NCBI GenBank assembly: GCA_026770575.1
Contig: MU657283.1
Span: 111,415 to 126,369, forward strand
Direction: 5' to 3'
Length of the DNA stretch: 14,955 nucleotides
DNA from: Pelagophyceae sp. CCMP2097
Lineage: Eukaryota > Sar > Pelagophyceae
The notes under the pieces are model-generated. The model saw only the letters and a list, made by a program, of their open reading frames with translations. It had not been told where the DNA came from and made no database searches. Both the position numbers and the translations under genes were made by a program. Positions within the stretch are counted from its first letter, which is position 1; each line of letters starts with the position of its first letter. This document shows positions 7,844-14,955 of the stretch, in pieces.

Positions 7844-7934
7844 ATGCCGAAAAAGGTGTTCGCGTCTAGGCCAGGATTGTAGTCCTGGCCGAGACGAGCA
7901 TATCTGCCTATAACGCGTACACCTTTTTCGGCAT
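7844..7934. repeat. 91-bp hairpin in the 3' tail of D2
   Basis: This is the inverted counterpart of the structure at 1621-1711 and has the same length and the same asymmetric bulge. Only a few bases differ, for example one arm reads GGTGTTCGCG where the other copy has GGTGTACGCG. The surrounding tail shows larger insertions and deletions, so the hairpin is among the best conserved parts. Confidence 0.75.
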
Positions 7935-7979
7935 GCCCTGGCGAGCTAGCGTGCTCTGAAGGTTCTATAGGAAGCATCC

Positions 7980-8172
7980 TAGGAAGTTCCGTCCCCTATT
8001 GGATTCTGCTCCCTATTGGATTCGGAATGGCCAATGAGAGGGCTTGAAAATGTAATTTGTTCAGAAAAAGCATTTTTGTACCAATCCAAGAGCTTAAAAA
8101 ATGTGAAAAAGTTCAGAAGAAGGTTGGAATCCAATGGGGGATCCTGAATCCAATAGGGGAAAGGACTTCCTA
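7980..8172. mobile_element. 189-bp TA-duplicating MITE inside the D2 tail
   Basis: The element proper is 7982-8170. Its ends are imperfect inverted repeats, GGAAGTTCC/GGACTTCC, then CCCCTATTGGATTC in both arms, followed by a second CCCTATTGGATTC-like unit. It is flanked by TA on both sides (7980-7981 and 8171-8172). The homologous site in D1 (GTAGGATGC on the plus strand, 1572-1580) has a single TA and no insertion, giving a direct empty-site comparison. A TA duplication fits the Tc1/mariner superfamily. It has no coding capacity. Confidence 0.85.
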
Positions 8173-8258
8173 CTTTTGAAGATTTTTTTATATCAAAATT
8201 CCTAGATGGAAATGCAACTTCTCCGAACAAATCGAGACGGGGCTGCGCCGCTGGACGA

Positions 8259-8469
8259 CTATACGTCGTCGATGTCCGCAGGGTCCGGCGAGCGCACGTC
8301 CGGCGGCGTCGCTGTGCGATGGCTGGCGCCGGCCCTGCGAACCACCGTCGGGGACAACGTGGCCGGTGCGCCTCTCGGGCCGGTCGGAGTCTCGGCCTTC
8401 GAGACGGGCCAACGCCTGCTCCTCTTCGGGGCCGTGGCAGTCTGACTACTGATAAAGTCGCTAACATCA

Positions 8470-8508
<39 letters not shown>

Positions 8509-9579
8509 TTTATTTTTTTGGTGACGTACGTGCCGCGCCGCGCCTTGAGCTGGATGGCGGCAATGGAGGCGGCGCTCTCCTTCAGGATCGTGAGCGACTT
8601 GTACATGAGCTCGTCGCGCTTCTGTCGGTCACGGACACACGCGAACCGCGTTTTGAGGCGGTTCATCAAAGCGTGGATATGCGTCTTGATCTGGCGGTTC
8701 GTGACGAGGCCGCGCAGCAGCGCCGACACCGACGCGCACAGCTCGTAAAGCTTGTTGACCTCGGCCACGTTGAGCACGCGGCAGGCGGTCGCGAGGCCCA
8801 GTAGCTCGGAAAAGCCGTCGAAGAGCAGCTTGACCTTGGCGATGAGCGCCTCCACGCCGCGGGTGTCGTGCAAGGCGTACTGCGCCCGAAGAAATTTCTA
8901 GAGCGCCTCGCGGTTCTCCTTCTTCATGAGGCGCTCGATCATGATGCCGATGAAGGTGCCCTCAAAGTACAAGTCCTTGTTGACGTTAATGGACGTGCAG
9001 AACGGGCCGTCGATCGCAGCCTCGATCGGTCCCGTCTCGACGAGCTGCGCCTTGAGCTGGTCGTGCGCCGTCTTGTTCGTCGTGAGCTTCTTCTCGAGGT
9101 CCCCCTCCTCCTTCTTCGCGGCCGCGGCTCGCGCCTCCGTGTCCTTGCGCAGCCGGCCGAAGAACATGTAGCGCGCGATGCCGTCGTCAGAGTAGCCGTC
9201 CGATTTCAACACTGCCACCGTGATGCCAGACGTGACATCGCGTTTCGAGTGGAACGTCTTCCCAGCCGCCTCCGCGGCCGTCGCTGACAGCGGGAAGAGG
9301 TCGTAGCACTGCTCCTTGACGCGCTTGACGTCCGAGTCGAGCGCCTTGCGCACCGTCTCATGCGACTTGTGGTCGCGGTTGAGCTTCTCGATCAGCAGGC
9401 GATACGTCTCCATCTCCGTGCGAACCTTCTCGTTGCCGACAGTGTTCTCGTCCTTGCGCACCAGGCCCATGAGGACCTCGTAGCACGCGGCGCCAAAACC
9501 GAGCTTCAAGATGTGAACGACCGGCGGCGCGATCTTCTCCATCGTCCAGCCGGAGCCGAGCGTGAGCAGGAGCTGGCGG
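8259..9579 (-). pseudogene. Transposase-like protein, C-terminal part with one in-frame TAG
   Basis: The frame runs from the edge of the hAT insertion at 9579 to a TAG at 8259-8261, with one internal TAG at 8898-8900. The protein reads smoothly through that codon: KENREAL before it and KFLRAQYALHDTRG after it. An early segment, APPVVHILKLGFGAACYEVL, resembles the LHI/LG.N helix that follows the catalytic core in several RNase H-fold transposases. A long charged helical segment follows (LIEKLNRDHKSHETVRKAL), probably a coiled coil. Near the end a (GGC)13 tract encodes 13 prolines, then a Ser/Thr/Arg-rich tail ending DPADIDDV that is conserved in D1. Function is inferred from context and motif likeness only. 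Confidence 0.5.
8470..8508 (+). repeat. (GGC)13 trinucleotide repeat
   Basis: Thirteen perfect GGC units encode polyproline in the minus-strand transposase-like frame. The length is likely to vary between copies and strains. Confidence 0.95.
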
Positions 9580-9753
9580 CAAGGTGGGTAAAAACATGGC
9601 GACGGGCTCCAGGGAACATGTTTGAAACAACGTTTTAAGGGGAATTCATAAAACATCCAAAGACACGTGTTTAAAACACGCTAAATTATCGCGCGTGTCA
9701 GAGCGCGTCCGCCACCCTCGCGGAAGACCAACGAGTCGTACAAAGCGGCCTGG

Positions 9754-10086
9754 ATGATCATTCCACCATTTTTGAATCTGCACTTTCGTCAAAAGTTATT
9801 GCGAGAGCGACGTGGCCGCTCCCGCCACGCACAGATGCCGATGTCGGGACGCGCGCCGGTCCCGGTGCACGGACACATCCTCCTGGAGGTGGAGACGTAC
9901 GAAGATGGCGGCAAGACGAAGTCTCGCCAGAAGTGCACCTGCGTGCATTGCAGCAAGACGTACGTCTTCGCCAACGTGGGCCGCCTGCGCGCTACGTCTG
10001 CCGACAGTCGTGAGGCGTGCACGAGCGGCGGCGGCCGCGCGGTCGCTGCGACGCCGCCGAGATACCGCGAGATGCCGCGGATTTAA
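9754..10086 (+). CDS. Short protein with a degenerate BED-like zinc finger
   Basis: This frame lies entirely inside the hAT-like element and starts with an ATG. It encodes 110 residues. The centre, KCTCVHCSKTYVFANVGRLR, has the Cys pair, the Asn and the RLR helix of a BED-type finger, the DNA-binding domain found at the N-terminus of many hAT transposases. The His expected after RLRA is missing (RLRAT), and no catalytic domain follows. It is best read as the leftover N-terminal exon of a deleted hAT transposase, probably non-functional. Confidence 0.45.
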   Translation: MIIPPFLNLHFRQKLLRERRGRSRHAQMPMSGRAPVPVHGHILLEVETYEDGGKTKSRQKCTCVHCSKTYVFANVGRLRATSADSREACTSGGGRAVAATPPRYREMPRI

Positions 10087-10282
10087 TCCTAATATAGTAT
10101 CCCAATTTGAGCTATCCATCTCTCCAGGGGGTCTACACGGGTAGACAGGGGCCCGACCGGCGGCCGCAGGATTGCGGCGCCACGGCGGGAAACACAGAAG
10201 ATCTGTTTAGGCCCTGTTTTGGGAACATGTTTTAAACGACGTTTTTGGGGATTTGATTAAAACACATCTTTAAGTTTTTACC

Positions 10283-10746
10283 CACCACTGTCGAATTCGC
10301 CTAACAGAAATCGCCAAATTTAACTATTTTTAGCGCGTGCGTTCTTGCCGCCCCCTCCAGTCGTACTAGTTGCCGCCTCGGAGACCAGCGCGCGAAGAAG
10401 AAACTTCCCAAACCGCGAAAATTCAAAAACCACTAAAGGAAGCAAGGAAAGGTCGTACAACTCGGACAGTCGCGATCGGGCACGGTGCCCCATCACGACT
10501 GTCCAAGTTGTGCGCACTGTCCTTGGCGCCTTTATCGACTTTTAATTTGGGTACTGAGGGTTTAGACTTGATTAACTACTAAATTAAGAAGCTTTCGCAT
10601 AGACTCGCCAAAATAAGGGTAGTTCATGAAAAGCCAACAAGCGCCTCCAGGGCGTCTCGTGGTGGTGGTTGGCGTGGCGCCACTCATCATTCAAGGGCAA
10701 AAAAAAGTTAAATAATTTCCGGTGATAATCTAATTCGACAGTGCAC
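10283..10746. mobile_element. 458-bp CACTG-ended element nested in the hAT element
   Basis: The element proper is 10286-10743 with a perfect 12-bp inverted repeat, CACTGTCGAATT. It is flanked by the 3-bp direct repeat CAC (10283-10285 and 10744-10746). CACT-type ends with a 3-bp duplication point to the CACTA (CMC) superfamily; Harbinger-like elements also make 3-bp duplications. Excision of the element plus one CAC exactly rebuilds the hAT terminal repeat, which proves the order of insertion. It carries no transposase. Confidence 0.8.
10417..10550. repeat. Large imperfect palindrome inside the CACTG element
   Basis: The core arms CAACTCGGACAGTCGCGATC and the complement of CATCACGACTGTCCAAGTTG pair almost fully around GGGCACGGTGCCC. 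Weaker pairing extends outward about 35 bp on each side (CTAAAGG..GCAAGG against CCTTGGCGCCTTTA). The whole element could fold into one long hairpin. Confidence 0.7.
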
Positions 10747-10750
10747 CTTG

Positions 10751-11890
10751 GCCAGGGCGGACGACGCTCATGAAGCGGGGCGCCTGCTCCTTCTGCTTCT
10801 TCTCCGACAAGCCGTTTGCGGCGAACTTGTAGCCCGTGGAGCACTTGTGCATGTCCTCGAGCGTTCTTAGCCGCGGCGGCGCCTTGCCCGCCGCCACGAG
10901 CGCGGCCAAGCCGAGGGGCACGTCCTTGAGCGCGATGCTGCAGAGCGGGCACGGAAACGACGCGGCGCAGTTCTGCGTGCCGAGGAAGAGGCCGAGCGCG
11001 TCGATGTCCGCGACAATAAAGAATTGGATCTTCTTGGTGACGACCTGGGCGGCGCCCTTGAGCGGGACGGGTGCGTGGAATTTGGAGAAGCCGACGATGT
11101 CGCCGGCGCGAGTCGCGCCGACGCCGACGGCGTCGCCGACCTCGGAAATGCAGAGGACACACTCGTCCGCGGCACCGCCTAGAGCTTGTTCTTTCAGGTC
11201 CGCCGCGACGACGACGCGCGTCGACTGCGCGTCGAGACGGCAGTCGACCGGCACGACACGAGCGCCGCATAGGCCCGGCGAATCGACGGCGCCGACGATG
11301 ACGATGCTGCTCTGATTGAGCCGCGCAAGCTGCGGCTCGATCTTCTTGAATATGTGGGCTGCCACGTTTTCGCAGTCGTCGGGCGCGTCCCAGAAGGCAG
11401 CAAGAGGCACAAACTCTCTGCTGGAGTTGGCATTGTCGACGCAGCAGTTGATGAAGCAGCTCCGACACGCCTCGCCGCCCTTGTCAAAGCCGAACTTGGC
11501 GAAAAAGGCCATCCTCGTACGGCGGCGCGCCCAGCGACTTGTATACGTTGCGCCGCACCGAATCTTCAAAGGCGTCCTCGACGCGCACGACGCACTGGAC
11601 GGCGCACAAAATCGACTTTCCGTCTGCCTTGCCCTTGTTCTTCCCAAGGTTCTCTAGGTAAAAGTCCATGGGGACGCCCAGCGGTTTCGCGTAGGCGCGC
11701 ACGTCCGGCTCGGCGGCGAAGATCCTGCCAAAGCCGACGCCGTGGCAGAAATTGTTCAGGTGGCGGCACTGCGCCGTCGAGAGCCCGACGGCAGCCATCA
11801 TCGCGGCGCCCTCCTCGCCCGTCATGCGCGTGACGCGGCCACGCTTCTGGACGTCGTAGGCCGCCGCGACGAACTTCTTCTTGGATCGTC
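10751..11890 (-). pseudogene. Transposase-like core, RNase H-fold candidate, frameshifted
   Basis: Two frames cover this part. The first (11890-11505) encodes AAYDVQKRGRVTRMTGEEG, NNFCHGVGFGRIF and PMDFYLENLGKN. The second (11512-10751) encodes CRSCFINCCVD, then FFIVADIDALGLFLGTQN followed by FPCPLC, then MHKCSTGYKF and FMSVVRP. The D-(x)n-LG-x-PCPxC arrangement resembles the segment around the second acidic residue in several cut-and-paste transposase families whose core has an RNase H fold. The Asp at about 11006-11008 is a catalytic candidate. The two frames join at an extra T in a T5 run (plus 11502-11506); removing it gives YEDGLFAKFGFDKGG. The coding sequence is cut at 10751 by the hAT-like element. 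Family assignment is by resemblance, not search. Confidence 0.5.
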
Positions 11891-12691
11891 GCGCGATCGC
11901 GCGAGCGCGGCGAACGCCTTGGCGATGGTGGGGAACAGAGACGTGAGCGTGCCCTCTGCCATCTTGGCACGCTTTCGAAGAGCGTCCTCGCCCAGCTCGG
12001 GAGCGCCCATGTAGCCGCGGCCGTCGGCGTACCGCGCCTTAACGAGTTTCTACAAGTGCACCGTGGATCCGTTCCGCGACGTGAGCTTGACGCTGCCGTC
12101 CTTCTCGATGACACCGCTTTTTCAAGTCGGCCAGCGGCGCCGCCGTTGGAGTTGAGACGCGCCACGGCTTCTTCAACGCCGGCCCGACGTGCCGCGCTGG
12201 TTCGGATTCGCGCTGCGGCGGCCCGGAGGCGGTCAGCACAGGCGCCAGCGCCGACGCCGTCCGCTTGCGCAAGTCGACCAGCGGCACTGCCGTAGAATCC
12301 GCGGAGACCCGCGGCGTCTTCGACGCCGGCCCGGCGCGCCGCGCCGGCTCAGATTGGCGCTGCGGCGGCTCGGAGGCGGTCAGCACCAGCGCCAGCGCCG
12401 TCGGAGCCGGAAGCGCCGCCGCTGCCGACGGCAAGGTGATACCGAGCTCGCCGCAGATGTCGCGCAGCGTCTTCGAGCCACGACCTGACGGCGACGCAAT
12501 GAACCGATTGGTCGTTTGGAACGTGTCGGCCTCTCGAGAAAAACGAGGTATGCATCCCACTTACCTGTCGTCTCCATCTCGCGCAGGAACGCGCCGAAGG
12601 CAGGCGGGCGCGCCGCACGGCCGTTCACGTAACGGTCGACGTTGTTGTTTGCACCGAGCGGGGCGCCGATGCAGGAGAAGCGTTGCCGCAC
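11891..12691 (-). pseudogene. Transposase-like N-terminal part with an 80-nt intron
   Basis: Exon 1 (about 12691-12565) encodes RQRFSCIGAPLGANNNVDRY and ends LREMETTG at a consensus GTAAGT donor. Exon 2 begins at 12484 (RGSKTLRDICGELGITLP), in frame after splicing. A Pro/Ala/Ser/Arg-rich linker follows, with two similar units of about 47 residues (ALALVLTASEPPQRQSEPAR and ALAPVLTASGPPQRESEPAR). Near 12,112 one extra A in an A5 run shifts the frame; afterwards GVIEKDGSVKLTSRNGSTVH, an in-frame TAG (12050-12052), and KLVKARYADGRGYMGAPELG continue. Another shift lies near 11,890. The 5' start is lost: an in-frame TGA and a short duplication of GTGCG precede the recognisable part. Confidence 0.5.
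12485..12564 (-). other. 80-nt GT-AG intron in the transposase-like gene
   Basis: The donor GTAAGTGG follows ACGACAG and the acceptor ends GCCGTCAG. Splicing joins ACA-G to GT-CGT and continues the same frame that is open downstream. The donor is a full match to the eukaryotic consensus. Confidence 0.7.
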
Positions 12692-12745
12692 CGCACGCCG
12701 TCACACACTTTCGGCTCCCAGGTACCCACAGAGTGCTTAACTTAT

Positions 12746-13451
12746 AGGTCACAATATCCATGTCCCATTCTGTGGTACAGACACGAAGGGTCAGGGGGTG
12801 AAAAAACACTTAATCCAAGGTAGCAGTCGAGACTGCGCATCCAGAGGAGCGGCTGTTGACATGAAAATATGACACCATCTGTCACTGACGTATGCCCTGG
12901 CATAAGGGAATTCCGGTCCCAGTGCCAGGAGCCAGTTGAGAAAAGTGTATATAAACATATCCCATTCTTAGGGGGGAGGGTTTCGGTAGGTCGGGAGGGA
13001 GGGGTCGCAGACCCTCCCCGCGCGCCTCGGCCCGCAAATTCGGTGGGGGGGGAGGGTCGTGGACCCCCCCCCAACGGGGTGTCGGACCCTGGAAAAGACC
13101 CGCGCGACGTGCCACAGGCGCCACATAACGTTGCTGAATGACTCGCGGGACGAGGGTCGTGCTCGCACCGAGACATAATTTTCAAAAATGCCATAAGTAG
13201 GATTTCATTCATGCTTTACAGGGCGCCCTGTCCAAAAGTCGACCTTCGTTCCGAATCGTTCGGTGGGGGAAAGAATTTTCACGTATCGACGCATGTCGTG
13301 GGCGAGTAGGGAGGGTCTGGACCCCCCCCCCCCAAGTCGCACCCTGTCCAAAAGTCGACCTTCTGTTAGCCCACCGGGGGTGGGGGGGGAGGGTCCCAGA
13401 CCCCCCTCCTCCGTGTCCGTACCGCAGAATGGGACTTGGATATTGTGAGGT
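12746..13451. mobile_element. 698-bp G-rich element with about 40-bp inverted ends
   Basis: The ends match over about 40 bp with four differences, starting CACAATATCCA and continuing GTCCCATTCTG (12750 inward and 13447 inward). The direct repeat AGGT flanks both sides (12746-12749, 13448-13451); because the next base also pairs, a shorter duplication with ends TCACAATATCC is possible. The interior has four G-rich palindromes and a 22-bp direct repeat, but no credible coding frame. A 156-codon minus frame spans the G/C palindromes and is not supported. It lies just beyond the 5' end of D2. Confidence 0.75.
12993..13408. repeat. Four G/C-rich palindromes and a 22-bp direct repeat
   Basis: Copies of the pattern GGGAGGGTC..GACCCCCC occur at 12993-13019, 13044-13072, 13309-13333 and 13374-13408. 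The sequence CCCTGTCCAAAAGTCGACC occurs at 13226 and again at 13342 (22 bp identical). The two repeated blocks suggest the interior of the element grew by partial duplication. Confidence 0.75.
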
Positions 13452-13455
13452 AGGT

Positions 13456-13866
13456 GGCACTGTAAAATAATTTGTAAAATCTGTATTTGATTTTACGTGT
13501 AATTACATGTAATTACACGACCCCAAAATTTTGCCTTTGTAGTGCCCTTGAAAATACATCTCCAATCCATCGATATTTGTGAATTTCGGGCGCCTTGCAT
13601 CTCGAAATTGTGGCTTTTCCCCACTTGTTTGAACAAAAGTTGAACTGTTACCCCAAAAACATGCGCATGCAGAGCCACACCTCGTATTTGAGCTCGTCAG
13701 TTCGCCGGGGCGACTCGGCGGAGCCTCCCGCTCGCGCTAAGCCCCATTGCGCCTCATTTGATCGCCTCTAAAAATATGACCTTCACTTTACACTGTAAAT
13801 ACGTGCGAAACAGTAATTGCACTGTAATTACAGTAAAAACAGGGGCCCATAATCCTCTACACTGCC
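13456..13866. mobile_element. Possible AT-rich MITE with GTAATTAC subterminal motifs
   Basis: The ends GGCACTGTAAAATAAT and, on the other strand, GGCAGTGTAGAGGATTAT are similar but imperfect. Near the left end, two GTAATTAC octamers form a perfect 22-bp palindrome (13497-13518). Near the right end, GTAATTGCACTGTAATTAC and CACTGTAAAT repeat the theme. No target duplication was found. It contains no supported gene. Confidence 0.4.
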
Positions 13867-13879
13867 TTTGCCCACCTAT

Positions 13880-13911
13880 AGCTTAACTTCGCCCCTGCTT
13901 AACTTCGCCCC
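13880..13911 (+). repeat. Tandem duplication of a 16-bp unit
   Basis: The unit GCTTAACTTCGCCCCT occurs twice back to back, followed by a short T-run. It lies upstream of the plus-strand gene at 14105, with no evident promoter motif. Confidence 0.7.
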
Positions 13912-14104
13912 TTCCTTTTTTCGCGCTTTTGCCTTAAGAAGCCCTGCCGACGACCGCGTTGCACTGAGAGGGGCGATAGCTGCACTCCGCACTCTTTCAC
14001 GACCCTCCCCACAAAGGCTCATCGCCAAAATAACGCGGGTCGATCGAGTTTGAATACGGCCGAACCGCGGGGCATTCCAGCTTTTGCGAGGCTGGCAGGG
14101 GCCA

Positions 14105-14812
14105 ATGTCTAGACTCGGAGGCCCGAACAGCAACCTGTATGCGCGCAGCGGCGGGCTGACTCAGTCCTCGAAAATGAGTCGCGACGCGCGGTCGCTCGTG
14201 ATACGAGTGCGTGGCGGCGCCAGTGGCGACACTGGCGAGGCCTTGACGGCCCTCGAGCGCGCAAAGGCGTGCGACTACGGCGAGCTCCAGGAGAACGTCG
14301 CGCGCGTCAAGATCGCGCTCCGCGAATTTCAAGAGGTCAACGGCAAGGTCAGCGACGAAGACGTGGGGAACTTTGACGAGACGTTCCTTGACTTGTGCAA
14401 GTATGCTCAGAAGGGCGCGTACCTCGCGCCCGACGATGGCCTCTCGGACCAGTGCATTACGCCCATTGAAAAGTCGCCGCACCGAGGCAACGCGCCGCAC
14501 CGAGGCGACCCCCAAACGCTGCTCTTGTCGCCCGACATTTAGATCCCAGTCGACGCGCTCGTCTGCGTGCTGACGCCCAGCCGCGACCACTATGAGCCGC
14601 TCGTGAAGCGCCGTTAGAGTTCCCTAAACAAACGACTTATGGCCCTCTCGGCCGGCCAGATAATATCGACCCTCACCCGCCAACACCCTCGTCCAAAGAC
14701 AGCCCCGCCGCCGGAGCACAGGGCGTGGCAGCCGACGCACGGCGCCCTCCTGAGGGCCGCCGTCGCCTCGGCAGGGAGGACGAACAGTCCTCGCGGGCGC
14801 AAACCGGATTAG
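14105..14812 (+). CDS. Unrecognised protein, frame interrupted by two TAG codons
   Basis: From the ATG at 14105 the frame encodes about 145 residues to a TAG at 14540-14542. It stays open after that codon (IPVDALVCVLTPSRDHYEPL), meets a second TAG at 14615-14617, and continues (MALSAGQIISTLTRQHPRP) to TAG-TGA at 14810-14815. The first part is mixed and acidic, with a likely helical region VARVKIALREFQEVNGK and FDETFLDLCKYAQKGAYLAP. A 15-18 bp tandem gives HRGNAPHRGD near residue 130. Codon third positions are strongly G/C. I do not recognise a family. It could be a short intact protein ending at 14542, a decayed longer gene, or a gene that tolerates TAG. The overlapping minus frame looks like its shadow. 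Confidence 0.45.
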
Positions 14813-14854
14813 TGATAGGACGGTAACAATGTAGTAACTTACCCTTGCGCTTAG

Positions 14855-14955
14855 GCGCCCGGCGCAACGCGGACCCGACGCTCGGCCTCGACCTGCACCG
14901 CCTGGACCCGCTCGTGCCCATGCCGCCCGACCGCGTCGTGCGGACCCGGCGCTCG
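14855..14955 (+). CDS. Possible exon running off the right edge
   Basis: After a possible acceptor (GCGCTTAG, ending 14854) the plus strand is open to the end of the window. It encodes LGLDLHRLDPLVPMPPDRVV, a plausible coding stretch with G/C-rich third positions. A GT at 14823 could be the donor of a very short intron, but this is speculative. No family is recognised. Confidence 0.3.

Larger units (their letters stand above)
9580..10750. mobile_element. hAT-like element (family A), split by a nested insertion
   Basis: The left end at 9580-9595 is CAAGGTGGGTAAAAAC. The right end is divided: GTTTTTACCCAC at 10274-10285 and CTTG at 10747-10750. Removing the 458-bp CACTG element with one copy of its CAC duplication joins these into GTTTTTACCCACCTTG, the exact complement of the left end. 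The original element is about 710 bp. Both ends match the 243-bp element at 2927-3169. It interrupts the transposase-like gene of D2. No clean 8-bp duplication remains (GCTGGCGG left, GCCAGGGC right), which suggests an older insertion or later change at the flanks. Confidence 0.8.
7608..12710 (-). mobile_element. Long degenerate copy D2 of the same transposon, with nested insertions
   Basis: The 3' tail (8369 down to about 7608) matches D1 in inverted orientation, including the conserved hairpin and the C-terminal coding end. The 5' coding end (about 12,710) matches the D1 coding fragment at CDGVR..RQRFSC. Between them lies the transposase-like coding region that D1 lacks. Three other elements have inserted into D2. 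Its tail end is diverged from the D1 inverted repeat (CTCGAAGCAGTTGTG versus CTCGAAACAGCTGCG), and its 5' end beyond the coding start is not recognisable, so it is truncated or rearranged. Compared with D1, D2 also holds about 95 extra bp near 7,670-7,765. Confidence 0.6.

Noticed and set aside
12742..13212. 156-codon minus-strand frame
   Set aside because: It spans the inverted end and G-rich palindromes of the 698-bp element. The apparent peptide is Pro/Gly/Arg-rich from these tracts.
13997..14590. 197-codon minus-strand frame opposite the right-hand gene
   Set aside because: It mirrors the plus frame and lacks any motif. The plus frame has a more natural residue mix and an ATG start, so this is taken as a shadow.
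1..14955. CRISPR array, prophage or bacterial operon
   Set aside because: There are no regularly spaced repeats with unique spacers, no ribosome binding sites and no compact gene order. Introns and the PHD and leucine-rich-repeat genes indicate a eukaryote.

Overview
The window looks like nuclear DNA from a GC-rich microbial eukaryote. The coding patches are strongly GC-rich and sit between AT-rich spacers and long G/C homopolymers. Two frames are restored by short GT-AG introns. A PHD finger gene and a leucine-rich-repeat gene are present, and nothing resembles an operon. A pelagophyte, haptophyte or similar alga would fit, but that is inference from composition and gene type only.

Region by region. 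At the left edge (24-960, minus) is a PHD zinc-finger gene. Next (956-1851) is an internally deleted transposon copy with 19-bp terminal inverted repeats, called D1 here. It keeps an N-terminal coding fragment and a 3' tail that contains a 91-bp hairpin. From 1,900 to 6,000 is a run of small non-autonomous elements: a 150-bp fold-back with a 27-G run, a 243-bp hAT-like element with an exact 8-bp target duplication, a 361-bp hAT-like element with a 16-bp perfect inverted repeat and an exact 8-bp duplication, and a 372-bp element. A leucine-rich-repeat gene fragment (4106-4481, minus) lies among them. From 6,600 to 7,540 there are SINE-like pieces with perfect pol III B-boxes, plus hairpin and direct repeats.

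From about 7,608 to 12,710 (minus) lies a second, much longer copy of the same transposon (D2). It is inverted relative to D1 and carries a degenerate transposase-like gene. A 189-bp TA-duplicating element sits in its tail. A hAT-like element sits in the coding region, and that element is itself split near its right end by a 458-bp element starting CACTG. A fourth, G-rich element (12,750-13,447) lies just beyond the 5' end. An AT-rich repeat block and one unrecognised plus-strand gene (14,105-14,812) lead to a possible exon at the right edge.

The layout works as a transposon graveyard, not a pathway. D1 and D2 explain each other: D1 preserves the empty site of the TA element found in D2, and shares the 5' coding start, 3' tail and hairpin. 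The items most worth follow-up are this transposase family with its conserved hairpin, the nested insertions, the tiny introns, and repeated in-frame TAG codons.
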